Positions 52,980 to 63,240 of a stretch of DNA of 64,000 nt are shown piece by piece; the first letter of the stretch is position 1, and every line of letters starts with the position of its first letter. The notes beneath the pieces were generated by a model that was not told where the DNA came from, made no database searches, and saw nothing but the letters and a program-made list of their open reading frames with translations. The translations under genes were made by a program, and so were the position numbers. This DNA comes from Chloroherpetonaceae bacterium (GTDB lineage: Bacteria; Bacteroidota; Chlorobiia; Chlorobiales; Thermochlorobacteraceae). The stretch spans positions 1 to 64,000 of the forward strand of contig JANWWA010000012.1 of NCBI GenBank assembly GCA_025056565.1, read 5' to 3'.

Positions 52980-54560
52980 TCATTTCTTGTGGGGAGGTGA
53001 AGCAGGAAGGGCAACGAAGAACGTGGCGCCCTTGTCTCTACCTGCGGATTCTGCCCAGATGTAACCGCCGTGTGCCTCGACAATTTGCTTTGCAAGATAT
53101 AGACCGAGTCCCGTCGAGTTCTCGCCGCCAGTTGGCAACGCAGAAAGCCGTTGAAACTTGCCAAACAGTTTTCCCATATCTTCTTCACTGAGACCTTGAC
53201 CCTCATCCTTCACAGAGAAAACAAGATATGGGGTATCAGGCACAGAAGGTAGAATGTGCAGTGTGCTGGAGGGGCGAGATGATGCTTGGCTCTCGGCAAG
53301 CTCAGTGACCTGCATACGCTGTGGCACAAAGTGGTCTCTTTGCTCCAGACAAACCCAAATACGCCCCCCGTGGTACGAATACTTGATAGCGTTCGAGAGC
53401 AGATTTTCAAGCACTGACCGAATATGTCGGCTGTCCACCTCTGCATAACAATTCGGCGCAATGTCAGTGTAAAGTGTCTGCTGCTTTAGCTGAGCTTGTT
53501 CTGCGAAGCGACTAACAATGTGCGTGACCAGACCAGAAAAATCAGTATGCGATTTGCTAAGCGTAGAGAGATTGCTCTCTACAGCAGCGCTTTCCAAGAC
53601 CTCTTGAATAATTGCGGCCATTCTCGCTGCGCTACGCTGGATAATTTGAGTCATTTCTTTGATGTGTGAGAGGGATTCACTTTCAGCAATAAGTGAGGTA
53701 AATCCGATGATAGACTGGAGCGGATTTTTGAGGTCGTGTGCCGCAATTGCCAGAATTTCTGACTTGAATTTGTTGGCTTCTCGCAGCGATTCATTAGTGA
53801 GTGCCAGTTCCCAACTGGCTTCACTGAGTTCTCGCAAAAGTCGGTCAGTTTGCGCTTTTTCAGCCCTAAGCTGTTCAGTTTGCTCGGCTAATTGCTGCAA
53901 GAGCATTTTTTCCTTTTCGCGTGCATAAAAGTCTTTTACCCAGTTTGCATAAAGCATACGTGAGATAAGCCAAGCCACCAGTGCTGAAACAGTGCTATTG
54001 ACATAATGCGCGCTCGCAGTATCTGCATCAGACTGGAAGTGAGAGATGCCAAGAAGAAGCACCAGATGTGGCACGATGTAGAGCACAAGGCTTTCCCAGA
54101 GCGGGTAGAGCTGTGCCGCAGCTAAGCCAAATAAGGCTACGATATAGACAGTAATCTGCCCATGAATTTCTTGGTCAGAGCTACTTAGGGCTGCGCACCA
54201 GAGCATCATAAACAAAGCGAAAGCAAAGCTCAGTGCATAGCGTGTGCGTGTGGCGCGAGGACGGCGGCGAATAAAGTAGGCAACGAGAAGGAACAGCGAA
54301 AGTGTGCCAACGAGCGTAAAGTGCAGGTATGCCAATCGTTCATAGCCCGCGTTCTGCCAGACACCATTCTGGTATCGCTCTGAGAAATTCAGTAGAATGA
54401 GAAAAAGGTGAGCAACTGTCAGCAGTAGTGAAAGCAAAACTGCACGCGAGAAGTTAAGCGTTGCAATTTCTGTGAAGAATAGCGTGCGGCAAGACTCTGG
54501 AACCGCAGGTGGGCGGAACAATCCCAAGCGCTGAATCCAATGTGAGAGCGAGATGTTCAA
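52980..54560 (-). CDS. Membrane-bound sensor histidine kinase
   Basis: A 526-residue kinase with about six N-terminal membrane helices (to residue ~215) and no extracellular domain, a coiled-coil linker (AREKEKMLLQQLAEQTEQLR), the H box AIAAHDLKNPLQSIIGFTSL, and the ATPase domain (LENLLSNAIKYSYHGG, DEGQGLSEEDMGKLFGKFQ, NSTGLGLYLAKQIVEAHGG). The start is TTG, overlapping the TGA stop of the preceding NtrC-type gene (TTGA, 54557-54560), so translation is coupled. Last gene of a four-gene minus-strand operon. Confidence 0.88.
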   Translation of the reverse strand: MNISLSHWIQRLGLFRPPAVPESCRTLFFTEIATLNFSRAVLLSLLLTVAHLFLILLNFSERYQNGVWQNAGYERLAYLHFTLVGTLSLFLLVAYFIRRRPRATRTRYALSFAFALFMMLWCAALSSSDQEIHGQITVYIVALFGLAAAQLYPLWESLVLYIVPHLVLLLGISHFQSDADTASAHYVNSTVSALVAWLISRMLYANWVKDFYAREKEKMLLQQLAEQTEQLRAEKAQTDRLLRELSEASWELALTNESLREANKFKSEILAIAAHDLKNPLQSIIGFTSLIAESESLSHIKEMTQIIQRSAARMAAIIQEVLESAAVESNLSTLSKSHTDFSGLVTHIVSRFAEQAQLKQQTLYTDIAPNCYAEVDSRHIRSVLENLLSNAIKYSYHGGRIWVCLEQRDHFVPQRMQVTELAESQASSRPSSTLHILPSVPDTPYLVFSVKDEGQGLSEEDMGKLFGKFQRLSALPTGGENSTGLGLYLAKQIVEAHGGYIWAESAGRDKGATFFVALPASPPHKK

Positions 54561-55912
54561 GTTTGATTCGCTTCAGTGTTGTCTTTAAGTTTGCGATAAA
54601 GTGTAGCGACGCCGATACCAAGTAGGCGCGCAGTTTCTTCTTTGCTACCGCCGGTCGCCTCTAATGTGCGCGCAATCATCACCTCCTCAATTTCTTCTAA
54701 GGTTGTGCCAATTCGGAACGAAACCACCTTAGAGTGTTCTTGTCCAGTGATGTAATCAGGCAGGTGTTCTTTTTGAATCATATCGCCAGAGCAGAGTACG
54801 GTAGCGCGCTCAATCACATTTTCCAATTCACGAACGTTTCCACGCCAGTGATGTCCTTCTAAAAGGCGCATCGCTTCAGGTGAGATGCCCTTGATAGACT
54901 TGGCGTTAAGCAATGCATACTTTTCCAAAAAGTGTTGCGCCAAGGGGATAATGTCGTCTTGACGTTGTCGCAGAGGCGGTAGCTTGATTTTAATCACATT
55001 GAGCCTGTAGTAGAGATCTTCACGAAAACGACCCTGCTCAATTTCTTTCTCAATATCCTTGTTGGTCGCGGCAATGATGCGCACATCGACCTTTATGGTT
55101 TCCTCGCCACCAAGTCGCTCAAACTCCCCATCTTGCAACACACGCAGCAGCTTTACTTGAAGAGGTGTGGGCATATCGGCAATTTCGTCTAAGAAAATCG
55201 TGCCGCCGTGAGCCAGCTCGAAGCGACCTTTCTTCTGCTTAATTGCGTTAGTAAAGGCACCTTTCTCGTAACCAAATAATTCGGACTCGAGAAGTGAGTC
55301 GGGTAGCGCCCCACAGTTGACCTTGACGAAAGGCTTATCGCGCCGACCGCTCATCTCGTGAATAGCGCGTGCAATCACCTCCTTGCCCGTACCGCTTTCT
55401 CCCAAAAGCAACACCGTGGCGCGGGACGGTGCAACTTTCTCAACTGTATCCAGCACCTCACGAAAGACAGGGCTGAAACCAATGATATTTTTCGGCAGAT
55501 ACTTTGCGCCGAGCTGCTGACGCAACTTTGCATTTTCCATCAAAAGCAGACGCGTCTCAAGCGCACGTGAGACCAAGCGGCGAATATCACCCATTCGAAA
55601 AGGCTTCTGAATGTAATCATACGCACCAAGCTTCATTGCTTCCACAGCCGAGTCAACGGTGCCATATGCAGTCATCACAATAACAACAATGTTAGGGTCG
55701 TGCTTTTTGATATCGCGCAGCAGCTTGACCCCATCTGAGTCTGGAATTTTCAGGTCGGTGATAACCAAGTCTATATCTTCTTCGCTGAGGATTTTTAAGG
55801 CCTCGCGGGCAGTTTCTGCTGCAAAGAGCTTGCGTTCCTCTGACTTTTGCAAGCCATCGCGCAACGCATCACGAGTATTTTTGTCGTCTTCGACGATGAG
55901 GATTTTAACCAT
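54557..55912 (-). CDS. Sigma-54-dependent response regulator, NtrC family
   Basis: A 451-residue activator: receiver (phosphoacceptor Asp53 in VITDLKIPD), AAA+ ATPase (Walker A GESGTGKEVIARAIH, sigma-54 loop GAFTNA instead of the common GAFTGA, Walker B GGTIFLDEIADM) and C-terminal Fis-type helix-turn-helix (EETARLLGIGVATLYRKL). It turns on genes with sigma-54 promoters. Between two kinases in one operon, so it may receive phosphate from either. Confidence 0.95.
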   Translation of the reverse strand: MVKILIVEDDKNTRDALRDGLQKSEERKLFAAETAREALKILSEEDIDLVITDLKIPDSDGVKLLRDIKKHDPNIVVIVMTAYGTVDSAVEAMKLGAYDYIQKPFRMGDIRRLVSRALETRLLLMENAKLRQQLGAKYLPKNIIGFSPVFREVLDTVEKVAPSRATVLLLGESGTGKEVIARAIHEMSGRRDKPFVKVNCGALPDSLLESELFGYEKGAFTNAIKQKKGRFELAHGGTIFLDEIADMPTPLQVKLLRVLQDGEFERLGGEETIKVDVRIIAATNKDIEKEIEQGRFREDLYYRLNVIKIKLPPLRQRQDDIIPLAQHFLEKYALLNAKSIKGISPEAMRLLEGHHWRGNVRELENVIERATVLCSGDMIQKEHLPDYITGQEHSKVVSFRIGTTLEEIEEVMIARTLEATGGSKEETARLLGIGVATLYRKLKDNTEANQT

Positions 55913-55932
55913 ACCAGTCTCTCTGGAAAAGG

Positions 55933-57498
55933 TTATGAAATCGGTTCTAACACAGGTTTTTCGACCAGCGGCAAGGTTACGCGCGCTACAGCGCCATGCC
56001 GGTCGGTGCGGTTTTTGATTTCAATATCGCCATGATGCGCTTCGACGATTTCGCGCACGATGTAAAGTCCTAAGCCTGTGCCGCCAGATTTGGTAGAGTA
56101 AAAAGGCGTAAAAAGTTTCTCGAGTGCATCATCTGAAAGCCCATCGCCATTGTCGCGCACTTCAATCACAGCCAGCGAATTTTCTTGACCGATGGCAACT
56201 TCAATTTCACACACTGTGTTCTCGCTGCAAGCTTCCAGTGCATTCTGAAAAAGGTTGACAAGCACGCGTGAGAACTGTCGCTCGTCAATCATCGCAAAAA
56301 GTTGAAGCGAGTCGCTATAAAGTCGCTTAAACTTTACAGGTTTCTTCATCAAAAGAAAGTTGGCTTCGGCTTTGTCAATGCACACGTCTATGAGGTTTCT
56401 GATATTGGTCAGCACAAAGTCGGTCTTATTGAGTCGCGAAAGTGAGAGGTAGTTGCTAACGATATCGTTAAGCTTGGCAATTTCCTCGCGCAAGATAAGA
56501 AGTTGCTTTTGAATCTTAGGGCTGGCATGAAGGTCAAGTTCGTCTTCCAGAAGGTCAAGGTTGAGCGAAAGCGAGTTTAGGGGGTTGCGGACTTCGTGTG
56601 CAACCGCGCCGGCAATTTTTGCCATAGCTGAAAGCCGCTCGGCGTCAATCACTTGGTCGCGCATTTGCCGTAGCTCAGACGCATCGCGTATGACGACAAC
56701 AAAATGTGGTTCTTTTTCCGATGTTGTGTCAATCGTGGAGACGGAAATGGAGACGGGCAAAAGTCGATCGTCTTGCGTTTTAAGCGTAAGCTCTGCGCCA
56801 AAGAGTTTGCCTTTCTTTTCTGACTCTCGCAAAATTGAGCGCAAGTCGCCTTCTGCAACCGTGATTTTATCAAGGCTCTTGCCCACAATTTGCACTTGCT
56901 TGTAGCCCAAAAGCTCAGTGGCCGCTTTGTTCCAAAGCGTAACGCGTCGTCGAGAGTCCAAGAGCGTAATAGCATCGGGTGAGTTTTCAATGAGTGAGGT
57001 GATAAAGTGCTTTTGCTTCTCGAGCTTTTTGCGCGTGCGATAAAGTTCATCAGCAATCTCGTCGGCAACCAGCATATCGCTGGTTTCGGACTTCATTAGC
57101 TCAATTTCGTAGTGATAAGCGACTTCAAGAATGCAGTCATCAATGATTTGTGAGATGCGAATTGCAGTAGGCGTGGTGTAAATCGTCAGTGAAGCCAATT
57201 TTTGCAGCAAAACTTTCTTCATGGCCAAAAGCAGACGCAAGCGCTCATCAATGCGCAGCTCTGAGAGAAAGTCGCTTGCGCGAACCAAATACTTTTTGAG
57301 CTTGTCAGTGCTTTCTTCGGCAAGGTCGCTGCAAAGGTCGGCGATAGCTGTCTTGAAAAAGTCACGCAGTTCCTTTTCCGTGAAGGTCTCGAGTGAGAAA
57401 TTGATTTGGTAAGCACCAGTCGGATCGCTCAGCATCAGCACCGCTTCACGGGCAAGGTCAGAGATAGAATCTTGAAGGATTGCAACCTCTCTGCGCAT
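55933..57498 (-). CDS. Cytoplasmic PAS histidine kinase, NtrB-like
   Basis: A 521-residue kinase without membrane segments. The first 150 residues are an all-helical globin/RsbR-N-like domain (TEKELRDFFKTAIADLCSDL), followed by a PAS domain (LIENSPDAITLLDSRRRVTLW), the H box GAVAHEVRNPLNSLSLNLDL, and the ATPase domain (LVNLFQNALEACSENT, KSGGTGLGLYIVREIVEAHHGD). It precedes the NtrC-type regulator by 20 bp on the minus strand and is its likely cognate kinase. The N-terminal domain could sense a gas or small molecule; no ligand residues are assigned. Confidence 0.88.
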   Translation of the reverse strand: MRREVAILQDSISDLAREAVLMLSDPTGAYQINFSLETFTEKELRDFFKTAIADLCSDLAEESTDKLKKYLVRASDFLSELRIDERLRLLLAMKKVLLQKLASLTIYTTPTAIRISQIIDDCILEVAYHYEIELMKSETSDMLVADEIADELYRTRKKLEKQKHFITSLIENSPDAITLLDSRRRVTLWNKAATELLGYKQVQIVGKSLDKITVAEGDLRSILRESEKKGKLFGAELTLKTQDDRLLPVSISVSTIDTTSEKEPHFVVVIRDASELRQMRDQVIDAERLSAMAKIAGAVAHEVRNPLNSLSLNLDLLEDELDLHASPKIQKQLLILREEIAKLNDIVSNYLSLSRLNKTDFVLTNIRNLIDVCIDKAEANFLLMKKPVKFKRLYSDSLQLFAMIDERQFSRVLVNLFQNALEACSENTVCEIEVAIGQENSLAVIEVRDNGDGLSDDALEKLFTPFYSTKSGGTGLGLYIVREIVEAHHGDIEIKNRTDRHGAVARVTLPLVEKPVLEPIS

Positions 57499-57504
57499 AA
57501 GCTC

Positions 57505-58545
57505 TTAGTCGTCTCTAAGTTGTCGCTTTCGGTTCAGGGCAAAGTCGGCAATAGTTTGAATTAAAGCGGAGTAGTCGTATCCACCGACTTTGGCAGAGCG
57601 TGCAAACCCTGCGTCAGGAGAAATGTCAGGATTGGGATTGACATCAATGACGAAGAGCTGACCACTCTGCGAGTAGCGGAAATCAATGCGCGCATAATCA
57701 CGGCAGCCTAAGGCGTGAAAAGCGCTCATCGCAAGTTGGCGAAGTTGCGCTTCCAGCTTCGGTTCAATGGGTGCAGGACAAATTGGCTTTGTGCCTTGAT
57801 ACTCGAGGCTCGACTCTTCCCATTTCGCTTTGTAGCTTACGACTCTGGGATAGCCTTCAGGCAAGCTCTCAAAGCTGATTTCAGAGATAGGCAAAACTTT
57901 GGGCGCAAAAGGATGACCAATGAAGCGTTCATAATCAGGGTCACCCAAAATAGCGACATTAAATTCACGCCCATCAATAAACTCCTCGCACAACGCAGGT
58001 TGAGAAAATTGCTTCCAGATAAACTCGACCTGACGACGGAGTTCTGACTCGGAGCGCACCACCGAATCGTTTGAAATACCAAGACTGGCATCTTCTCGTT
58101 CAGGCTTAACAAGCAGCGGAAATGGGAGGTCAGTGGCAATAGGTGCACCAATATCAAAGACTTGAAAGCGTGGCGTCGGCACACTACGTCGCAAGAGAAT
58201 CTTTTTTGTGAGCGATTTCTGCACGCAGACTTCCAAAGTCTTTGCAGGAGAGCCAGTAAAAGGAATACCCAATAAGTCAAGCGTGATGGGCACAAATACT
58301 TCCGACTGAGAAAAGCCAAACGCACCTTCAAAGAGATTAAAGACAGCATCGGGCTTTGCTTTTCGCAGTTGCTCCGCTAAGAGAATCACATCGCCAGTGA
58401 AAGGCACAAGGCTGACTTGATGCATCTGACGCAGAGCAGCAGCCACGCCTTCTGCAACTTGCAGCACTCCCAGCTCCGACCTAAGGTCGTGCGTAAGCGC
58501 GTTGCGGTCAGGAACACTGTTGTAGATAACGACTATGTGTGCCAT
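57505..58545 (-). CDS. ATP-grasp ligase of the D-alanine-D-alanine ligase type
   Basis: A 346-residue ATP-grasp enzyme. N-terminal fold MAHIVVIYNSVPDRNALTHD, ATP-binding core (PFPLLVKPEREDASLGISNDSVV, CEEFIDGREFNVAILGD) and metal-binding end (YARIDFRYSQSGQLFVIDVNPNPD) follow the D-Ala-D-Ala ligase family. It is distant from canonical Ddl, which is normally with mur genes, so it may join other small carboxylates and amines. First gene of the operon with two histidine kinases and an NtrC regulator, 6 bp before the kinase at 57498, an unusual partnership. Confidence 0.85.
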   Translation of the reverse strand: MAHIVVIYNSVPDRNALTHDLRSELGVLQVAEGVAAALRQMHQVSLVPFTGDVILLAEQLRKAKPDAVFNLFEGAFGFSQSEVFVPITLDLLGIPFTGSPAKTLEVCVQKSLTKKILLRRSVPTPRFQVFDIGAPIATDLPFPLLVKPEREDASLGISNDSVVRSESELRRQVEFIWKQFSQPALCEEFIDGREFNVAILGDPDYERFIGHPFAPKVLPISEISFESLPEGYPRVVSYKAKWEESSLEYQGTKPICPAPIEPKLEAQLRQLAMSAFHALGCRDYARIDFRYSQSGQLFVIDVNPNPDISPDAGFARSAKVGGYDYSALIQTIADFALNRKRQLRDD

Positions 58546-58791
58546 TTGCAGAGCCTAAAAAATAGTGTAAGAAAAATACAAATTGAGACAAAAACGGTGG
58601 GGCTAAATCAGTCATTGAGCAGCGTAGCTCTGCCTTTTGAAGAAAAGAGAAGAGCATCGGAATGGGGAATAAGCGGAGCTGGCAGTAGCAAGTGGCGCAC
58701 TCCGCAGCAGTTTCGCCTTGCTCTTTTCTCGCTGTGCATACCCAATTCTGAAAATTGTGTTAACTTTATAAAAACATGTTTCTACAAAGAA

Positions 58792-59172
58792 ATGAACTTC
58801 CCTGAAACACTTCGTTACACCAAAGAACACGAGTGGATTTACCTTGAAAAGGACGATATCGCTGTTGTGGGAATTACCGACTTTGCTCAATCTGAGCTAG
58901 GCGATATTGTCTTCGTCGACCTCAAAGAGGTGGGCACAAAGCTTAACGCAAATGACATCTTTGGCACAGTGGAAGCAGTCAAGACCGTTTCAGATTTGTT
59001 CCTGCCAGTGGCAGGTGAAATCATAGAGCATAATCCCGCGCTCAAAGATGCATCTATCGTAAACAAAAGCCCGTATCAGGACGGCTGGATGATTAAGCTC
59101 AAGGTGGCAAACCCTGCTGACATTCAAAACCTAATGACCGCAGCGGACTATCGGGCACACATTGGCAGATAG
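58792..59172 (+). CDS. gcvH: Glycine cleavage system H protein
   Basis: A 126-residue lipoyl carrier. MNFPETLRYTKEHEWIYLE is the normal family start; the longer open frame upstream lacks support. The lipoylated lysine is in GTVEAVKTVSD near residue 64. H shuttles the aminomethyl group between P, T and L proteins. It is followed 211 bp later by the P protein gene. gcvT is not in the window. Confidence 0.97.
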   Translation: MNFPETLRYTKEHEWIYLEKDDIAVVGITDFAQSELGDIVFVDLKEVGTKLNANDIFGTVEAVKTVSDLFLPVAGEIIEHNPALKDASIVNKSPYQDGWMIKLKVANPADIQNLMTAADYRAHIGR

Positions 59173-59383
59173 CGCAACACAACCGAAGCATATGCAAGAC
59201 GAAAGCGACGGCGGCACATACCTCTCTTACCAAGTTTTATACAGGTTTGAAGCAAAGGCTTGCCAGCGAAAGCCTGCATTTACAATATCCGCAATTTTTC
59301 AACAGAAAAGTATCATATTGCACCAGCTCTTATCACCCTGCGCAAGGCAACTTTCACTTCAATTTTAATCCAGAGTCATCAGT

Positions 59384-62305
59384 ATGAAACTTAACCTGCA
59401 TGCCCAAGAAAAATTTGAACTGCGGCACAATGCATCGTTCAAAGATGCGGAGGAAATGCTACGCGTGATTGGTGTCTCAAGCCTTGATGAGCTGATTGAG
59501 CAAACCATTCCAGATGGGATTCGCTTGAAAAAACCACTCAATTTGCCGCCACCAAAATCAGAGCGAGAGTTTCTAAACAGCATCAAAACGATAGCTGAAA
59601 AGAACAAGGTCTTCAGGTCGTTCATTGGTATGGGCTACTATGATACCTTCACGCCGACCGTGATTTTGCGCAACATTTTGGAAAACCCGGGCTGGTATAC
59701 AGCCTACACGCCCTACCAAGCTGAGATTGCGCAAGGACGCTTAGAGATGCTGCTGAATTTTCAAACAATGGTGTGCGACCTGACAGGAATGCCAATAGCT
59801 AATGCATCGCTACTTGATGAAGCAACTGCAGCGGCTGAAGCAGTGCATTTGCTCTACACGGTGCGTCCGGCCAACAAGCAGCAAGCAAGAATGCTCTTTG
59901 CGTCGGAGCTGTTGCACCCGCAAACGATAGATGTGCTGCGCACGCGCACCGAACCGATTGGCGTTGAGCTGGTAGTTGGAAATCCAAAAACAGTGGATTT
60001 AGCCAATCCGAACCTCTTTGCACTGGTACTGCAATACCCCAATACCGATGGCAGCGTGGAAGATTACGCAGCGCTTATCACCATGGCGCACCAATGTGGC
60101 GTAACGGTCGCTGTCGGGGCAGATTTGCTGGCGCTTGCGGTGCTCAAGCCCCCAGGTGAAATGGGCGCAGATGTGGTGTTTGGCTCAGCGCAACGCTTTG
60201 GCGTGCCGATGGGGTATGGAGGACCGCATGCGGCGTTCTTTGCCACGCGCGAAGAATTTAAGCGCCAGATTCCGGGGCGGTTGATTGGCGTCTCTATTGA
60301 TGCAGAGGGACATCGGGCGCTGCGTATGGCACTGCAAACACGCGAGCAACATATTCGCCGTGAAAAGGCAACCTCAAACATTTGCACCGCACAGGTTTTG
60401 CTAGCAGTGGTGGCAGCCGCATATGCAATCTATCACGGGCCGAAAGGATTGCGTGCGATTGCGGAGCGCGTCTACGGTCTAACGGCACTGCTGAGGCGTA
60501 GTCTATGTGCCTTAGGTTTCCGCATCGTTAATACGACGCACTTTGACACGCTAACTGTCGATGCAGAAAGCAGGGCGCTATGCGAGCAGTGTGTGCGAGC
60601 AGCAGAAGAAGCACAGATGAACTTGCGCCGCTACGATGAAACACACTTCGGCATTGCGCTCGACGAGACTACGACAGTAAAAGAGGTGCAAGAGCTGATA
60701 GAAGTGTTGGGCAAGTGCCGCAAAACACTGAAGCCAGAGTTCTTTGAGACGACTTTCAAGGAATTGCAAGAAAGCATTGAACTGGATGTGCCATCGTCAC
60801 TGGTGCGCACTTCACCGTATCTAACGCACGCTGTCTTTAACTCCTACCATAGCGAGCATGAAATGCTGCGCTACTTGAAAAAACTGGAAAATCGTGACGT
60901 GTCACTGGTGCACTCAATGATTCCTCTGGGCAGTTGCACGATGAAACTCAACGCCACCACAGAGATGATACCAATCACGTGGCGTGAGTTTAATGCACTG
61001 CACCCTTTTGCACCGCTGTCGCAAGCCAGAGGCTATCAGGAACTCCTAAGGCAGTTAGAGGCGTGGCTATGTGAAATTACGGGCTTGGCGGCAGTGTCTT
61101 TCCAGCCCAATTCAGGTGCACAGGGCGAATTTACGGGGCTAATGATCATCCGAGCCTATCACCGTTCTCGCAATGAAGCGCATCGTAATGTGGTGCTAAT
61201 TCCACAGTCGGCGCACGGCACCAATCCTGCTAGCGCAGTGATGGCAGGCATGCAGGTCGTGGTAGTGCGGTGCGATGAGCGGGGGAATGTAGATGTTGCG
61301 GACTTGAAAGCAAAAGCTGAAGCGCACCGTGAGCATCTGGCTGCCCTGATGATTACATATCCTTCAACGCATGGCGTCTTTGAAGAAGAAATTCAGGAGA
61401 TTTGCAAGATAGTGCATCAATTGGGCGGTCAGGTCTATATGGACGGCGCAAATATGAACGCGCAAGTTGGGCTAACAAGTCCAGCAGCCATCGGTGCGGA
61501 TGTGTGTCATCTGAACTTGCACAAAACGTTCTGCATCCCACACGGAGGCGGCGGTCCAGGAGCAGGACCCGTCGCTGTTGCTGCGCATCTTGTGCCATTT
61601 TTGCCGAAGCATTGTCTTGTCGAAACAGGTGGGGAAAGGGGGATTTCTGCTGTATCGGCTGCACCGTTTGGCAATGCGTCTATCTTACCGATTTCATTTG
61701 GCTACATTGCGATGATGGGCAGCGAAGGGCTGACGAATGCCACCAAGATGGCCATTCTGAACGCAAACTACATCAAAGCACGTCTGGAAGGTGCTTACAA
61801 TGTGCTCTATGTCAATCGTAATGGGCGATGTGCGCACGAAATGATTTTAGACCTGCGTCCCTTCAAAAAGGTGGGCATTGAAGCGGAAGATGTGGCAAAG
61901 CGACTGATGGACTACGGTTTCCATGCCCCGACGCTGTCGTTCCCTGTGGCCGGCACGATTATGATTGAGCCAACTGAGTCGGAGCCAAAAGCAGAGCTGG
62001 ATCGCTTCTGTGATGCACTGCTTTCAATCCGAGAGGAAATCCGTGAGATTGAGTTGGGGCGGGCAGACCGAACAAACAACGTGCTGAAAAATGCGCCACA
62101 CACTGCAGCGATGGTGATGTCAGACCACTGGGATAAGCCATATTCTCGTGAGAGAGCTGCTTACCCCTTGCCGTTTGTGCGAGAAGCTAAAGTTTGGCCC
62201 GCTGTGCGCCGCATTGATGCTGCCTTTGGCGACCGAAACTTGGTCTGCACGTGCGAACCAGTTGAGTCCTACCTTGACCAAGAGCGGGAGATAGCCGCTT
62301 CATAG
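59384..62305 (+). CDS. gcvP: Glycine dehydrogenase (decarboxylating), full-length P protein
   Basis: A 973-residue P protein with the two fused halves (N-terminal half from [16 protein letters not shown]-terminal half from [17 protein letters not shown]). The pyridoxal-phosphate lysine is in [19 protein letters not shown]. It decarboxylates glycine and passes the aminomethyl group to GcvH. Single-chain form rather than the split gcvPA/gcvPB. Upstream gap of 211 bp has no clear riboswitch (I looked for tandem glycine aptamers and saw none). Confidence 0.97.
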   Translation: MKLNLHAQEKFELRHNASFKDAEEMLRVIGVSSLDELIEQTIPDGIRLKKPLNLPPPKSEREFLNSIKTIAEKNKVFRSFIGMGYYDTFTPTVILRNILENPGWYTAYTPYQAEIAQGRLEMLLNFQTMVCDLTGMPIANASLLDEATAAAEAVHLLYTVRPANKQQARMLFASELLHPQTIDVLRTRTEPIGVELVVGNPKTVDLANPNLFALVLQYPNTDGSVEDYAALITMAHQCGVTVAVGADLLALAVLKPPGEMGADVVFGSAQRFGVPMGYGGPHAAFFATREEFKRQIPGRLIGVSIDAEGHRALRMALQTREQHIRREKATSNICTAQVLLAVVAAAYAIYHGPKGLRAIAERVYGLTALLRRSLCALGFRIVNTTHFDTLTVDAESRALCEQCVRAAEEAQMNLRRYDETHFGIALDETTTVKEVQELIEVLGKCRKTLKPEFFETTFKELQESIELDVPSSLVRTSPYLTHAVFNSYHSEHEMLRYLKKLENRDVSLVHSMIPLGSCTMKLNATTEMIPITWREFNALHPFAPLSQARGYQELLRQLEAWLCEITGLAAVSFQPNSGAQGEFTGLMIIRAYHRSRNEAHRNVVLIPQSAHGTNPASAVMAGMQVVVVRCDERGNVDVADLKAKAEAHREHLAALMITYPSTHGVFEEEIQEICKIVHQLGGQVYMDGANMNAQVGLTSPAAIGADVCHLNLHKTFCIPHGGGGPGAGPVAVAAHLVPFLPKHCLVETGGERGISAVSAAPFGNASILPISFGYIAMMGSEGLTNATKMAILNANYIKARLEGAYNVLYVNRNGRCAHEMILDLRPFKKVGIEAEDVAKRLMDYGFHAPTLSFPVAGTIMIEPTESEPKAELDRFCDALLSIREEIREIELGRADRTNNVLKNAPHTAAMVMSDHWDKPYSRERAAYPLPFVREAKVWPAVRRIDAAFGDRNLVCTCEPVESYLDQEREIAAS

Positions 62306-62322
62306 CGTAGGGAATTTGAGTC

Positions 62323-63240
62323 ATGCATGAGGCGCAAGACACCGTCGGTATTGGCGAGCGAAGTGTATATTTGCGCCTAAAATTTTTCTCTGTGACATTC
62401 GGGCTCAACATCAACATCTTGCGCGCAGATGCGCAGCGCATTGCAGAATCCCTAATTCAGTGGTTTAAGGAGCGGCAGATAGATTACATCGTTGAGAAAA
62501 GTGCGGCCAAAATTTTGGGCGAAAAGCGTCGCTGCAGCATTGAAGAAATCAGTGAGCGCAGCGACATTTTACTATCCTTAGGGGGCGATGGCACGCTCCT
62601 GCACTTAGCGCACTATGCCGGCCCAAAGCCTATTTTGGGCATCAATCTTGGGCGCGTGGGGTTTCTTGCAGAGTTCAGCGTCGATGAAATGTATCCAGCG
62701 ATTGAGCGCATCTTGAAAAAGAACTATACGCTCGAGACACGCACGCAATTGGAAGCACAGGTGAAGACAAGTAAGAAACTGGTTACACTGCGCGCGCTGA
62801 ACGACATTATCATTGAGCGAGGCGCCTACCCACGTATGCCTACCATCTCACTCCGCATTGATGGACACCACGTCAGTGACTACCGTGCCGATGGGCTAAT
62901 TGTAGCCACTTCTACTGGTTCAACAGCTTACTCAATGTCGGCAGGTGGGCCGATTATCGTGCCAAAATCGCGGGTCTTTGTGATTACACCGATTTGTCCG
63001 CACATGCTAACTGTGCGCCCAATTGTCGTCAGCGATGACAAGCAGATTGAGCTATCAGTTGAGACGCCAGATGAAGGCTTTGTGCTCAATTGTGATGGCA
63101 GTCAGCAGCTTAGGCTGTCGCCGAAGCATCGGGTGCGAATCCGCAAGTCTGAGCAGGTGATTAACTTAATAGCCAATGAAAAGCGAAACTACTATGATGT
63201 GCTTCGTCAAAAGTTTCTTTGGGGCAAGGAGTATCTCTAA
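62323..63240 (+). CDS. nadK: NAD kinase
   Basis: A 305-residue NAD kinase making NADP from NAD and ATP. The diagnostic GGDGTLLHLA is near residue 90, followed by GINLGRVGFLAEF and the conserved DGLIVATSTGSTAYSMSAGGPI. The first 22 residues (to about YLRLKFF) are outside the family core; the core starts near FGLNINILRADA. It starts 17 bp after gcvP. Its 3' end overlaps the next frame. Confidence 0.95.
   Translation: MHEAQDTVGIGERSVYLRLKFFSVTFGLNINILRADAQRIAESLIQWFKERQIDYIVEKSAAKILGEKRRCSIEEISERSDILLSLGGDGTLLHLAHYAGPKPILGINLGRVGFLAEFSVDEMYPAIERILKKNYTLETRTQLEAQVKTSKKLVTLRALNDIIIERGAYPRMPTISLRIDGHHVSDYRADGLIVATSTGSTAYSMSAGGPIIVPKSRVFVITPICPHMLTVRPIVVSDDKQIELSVETPDEGFVLNCDGSQQLRLSPKHRVRIRKSEQVINLIANEKRNYYDVLRQKFLWGKEYL

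Noticed and set aside
59173-59383. Glycine riboswitch before gcvP
   Set aside because: No tandem aptamer-like structure or conserved core was recognisable in the 211-bp gap.
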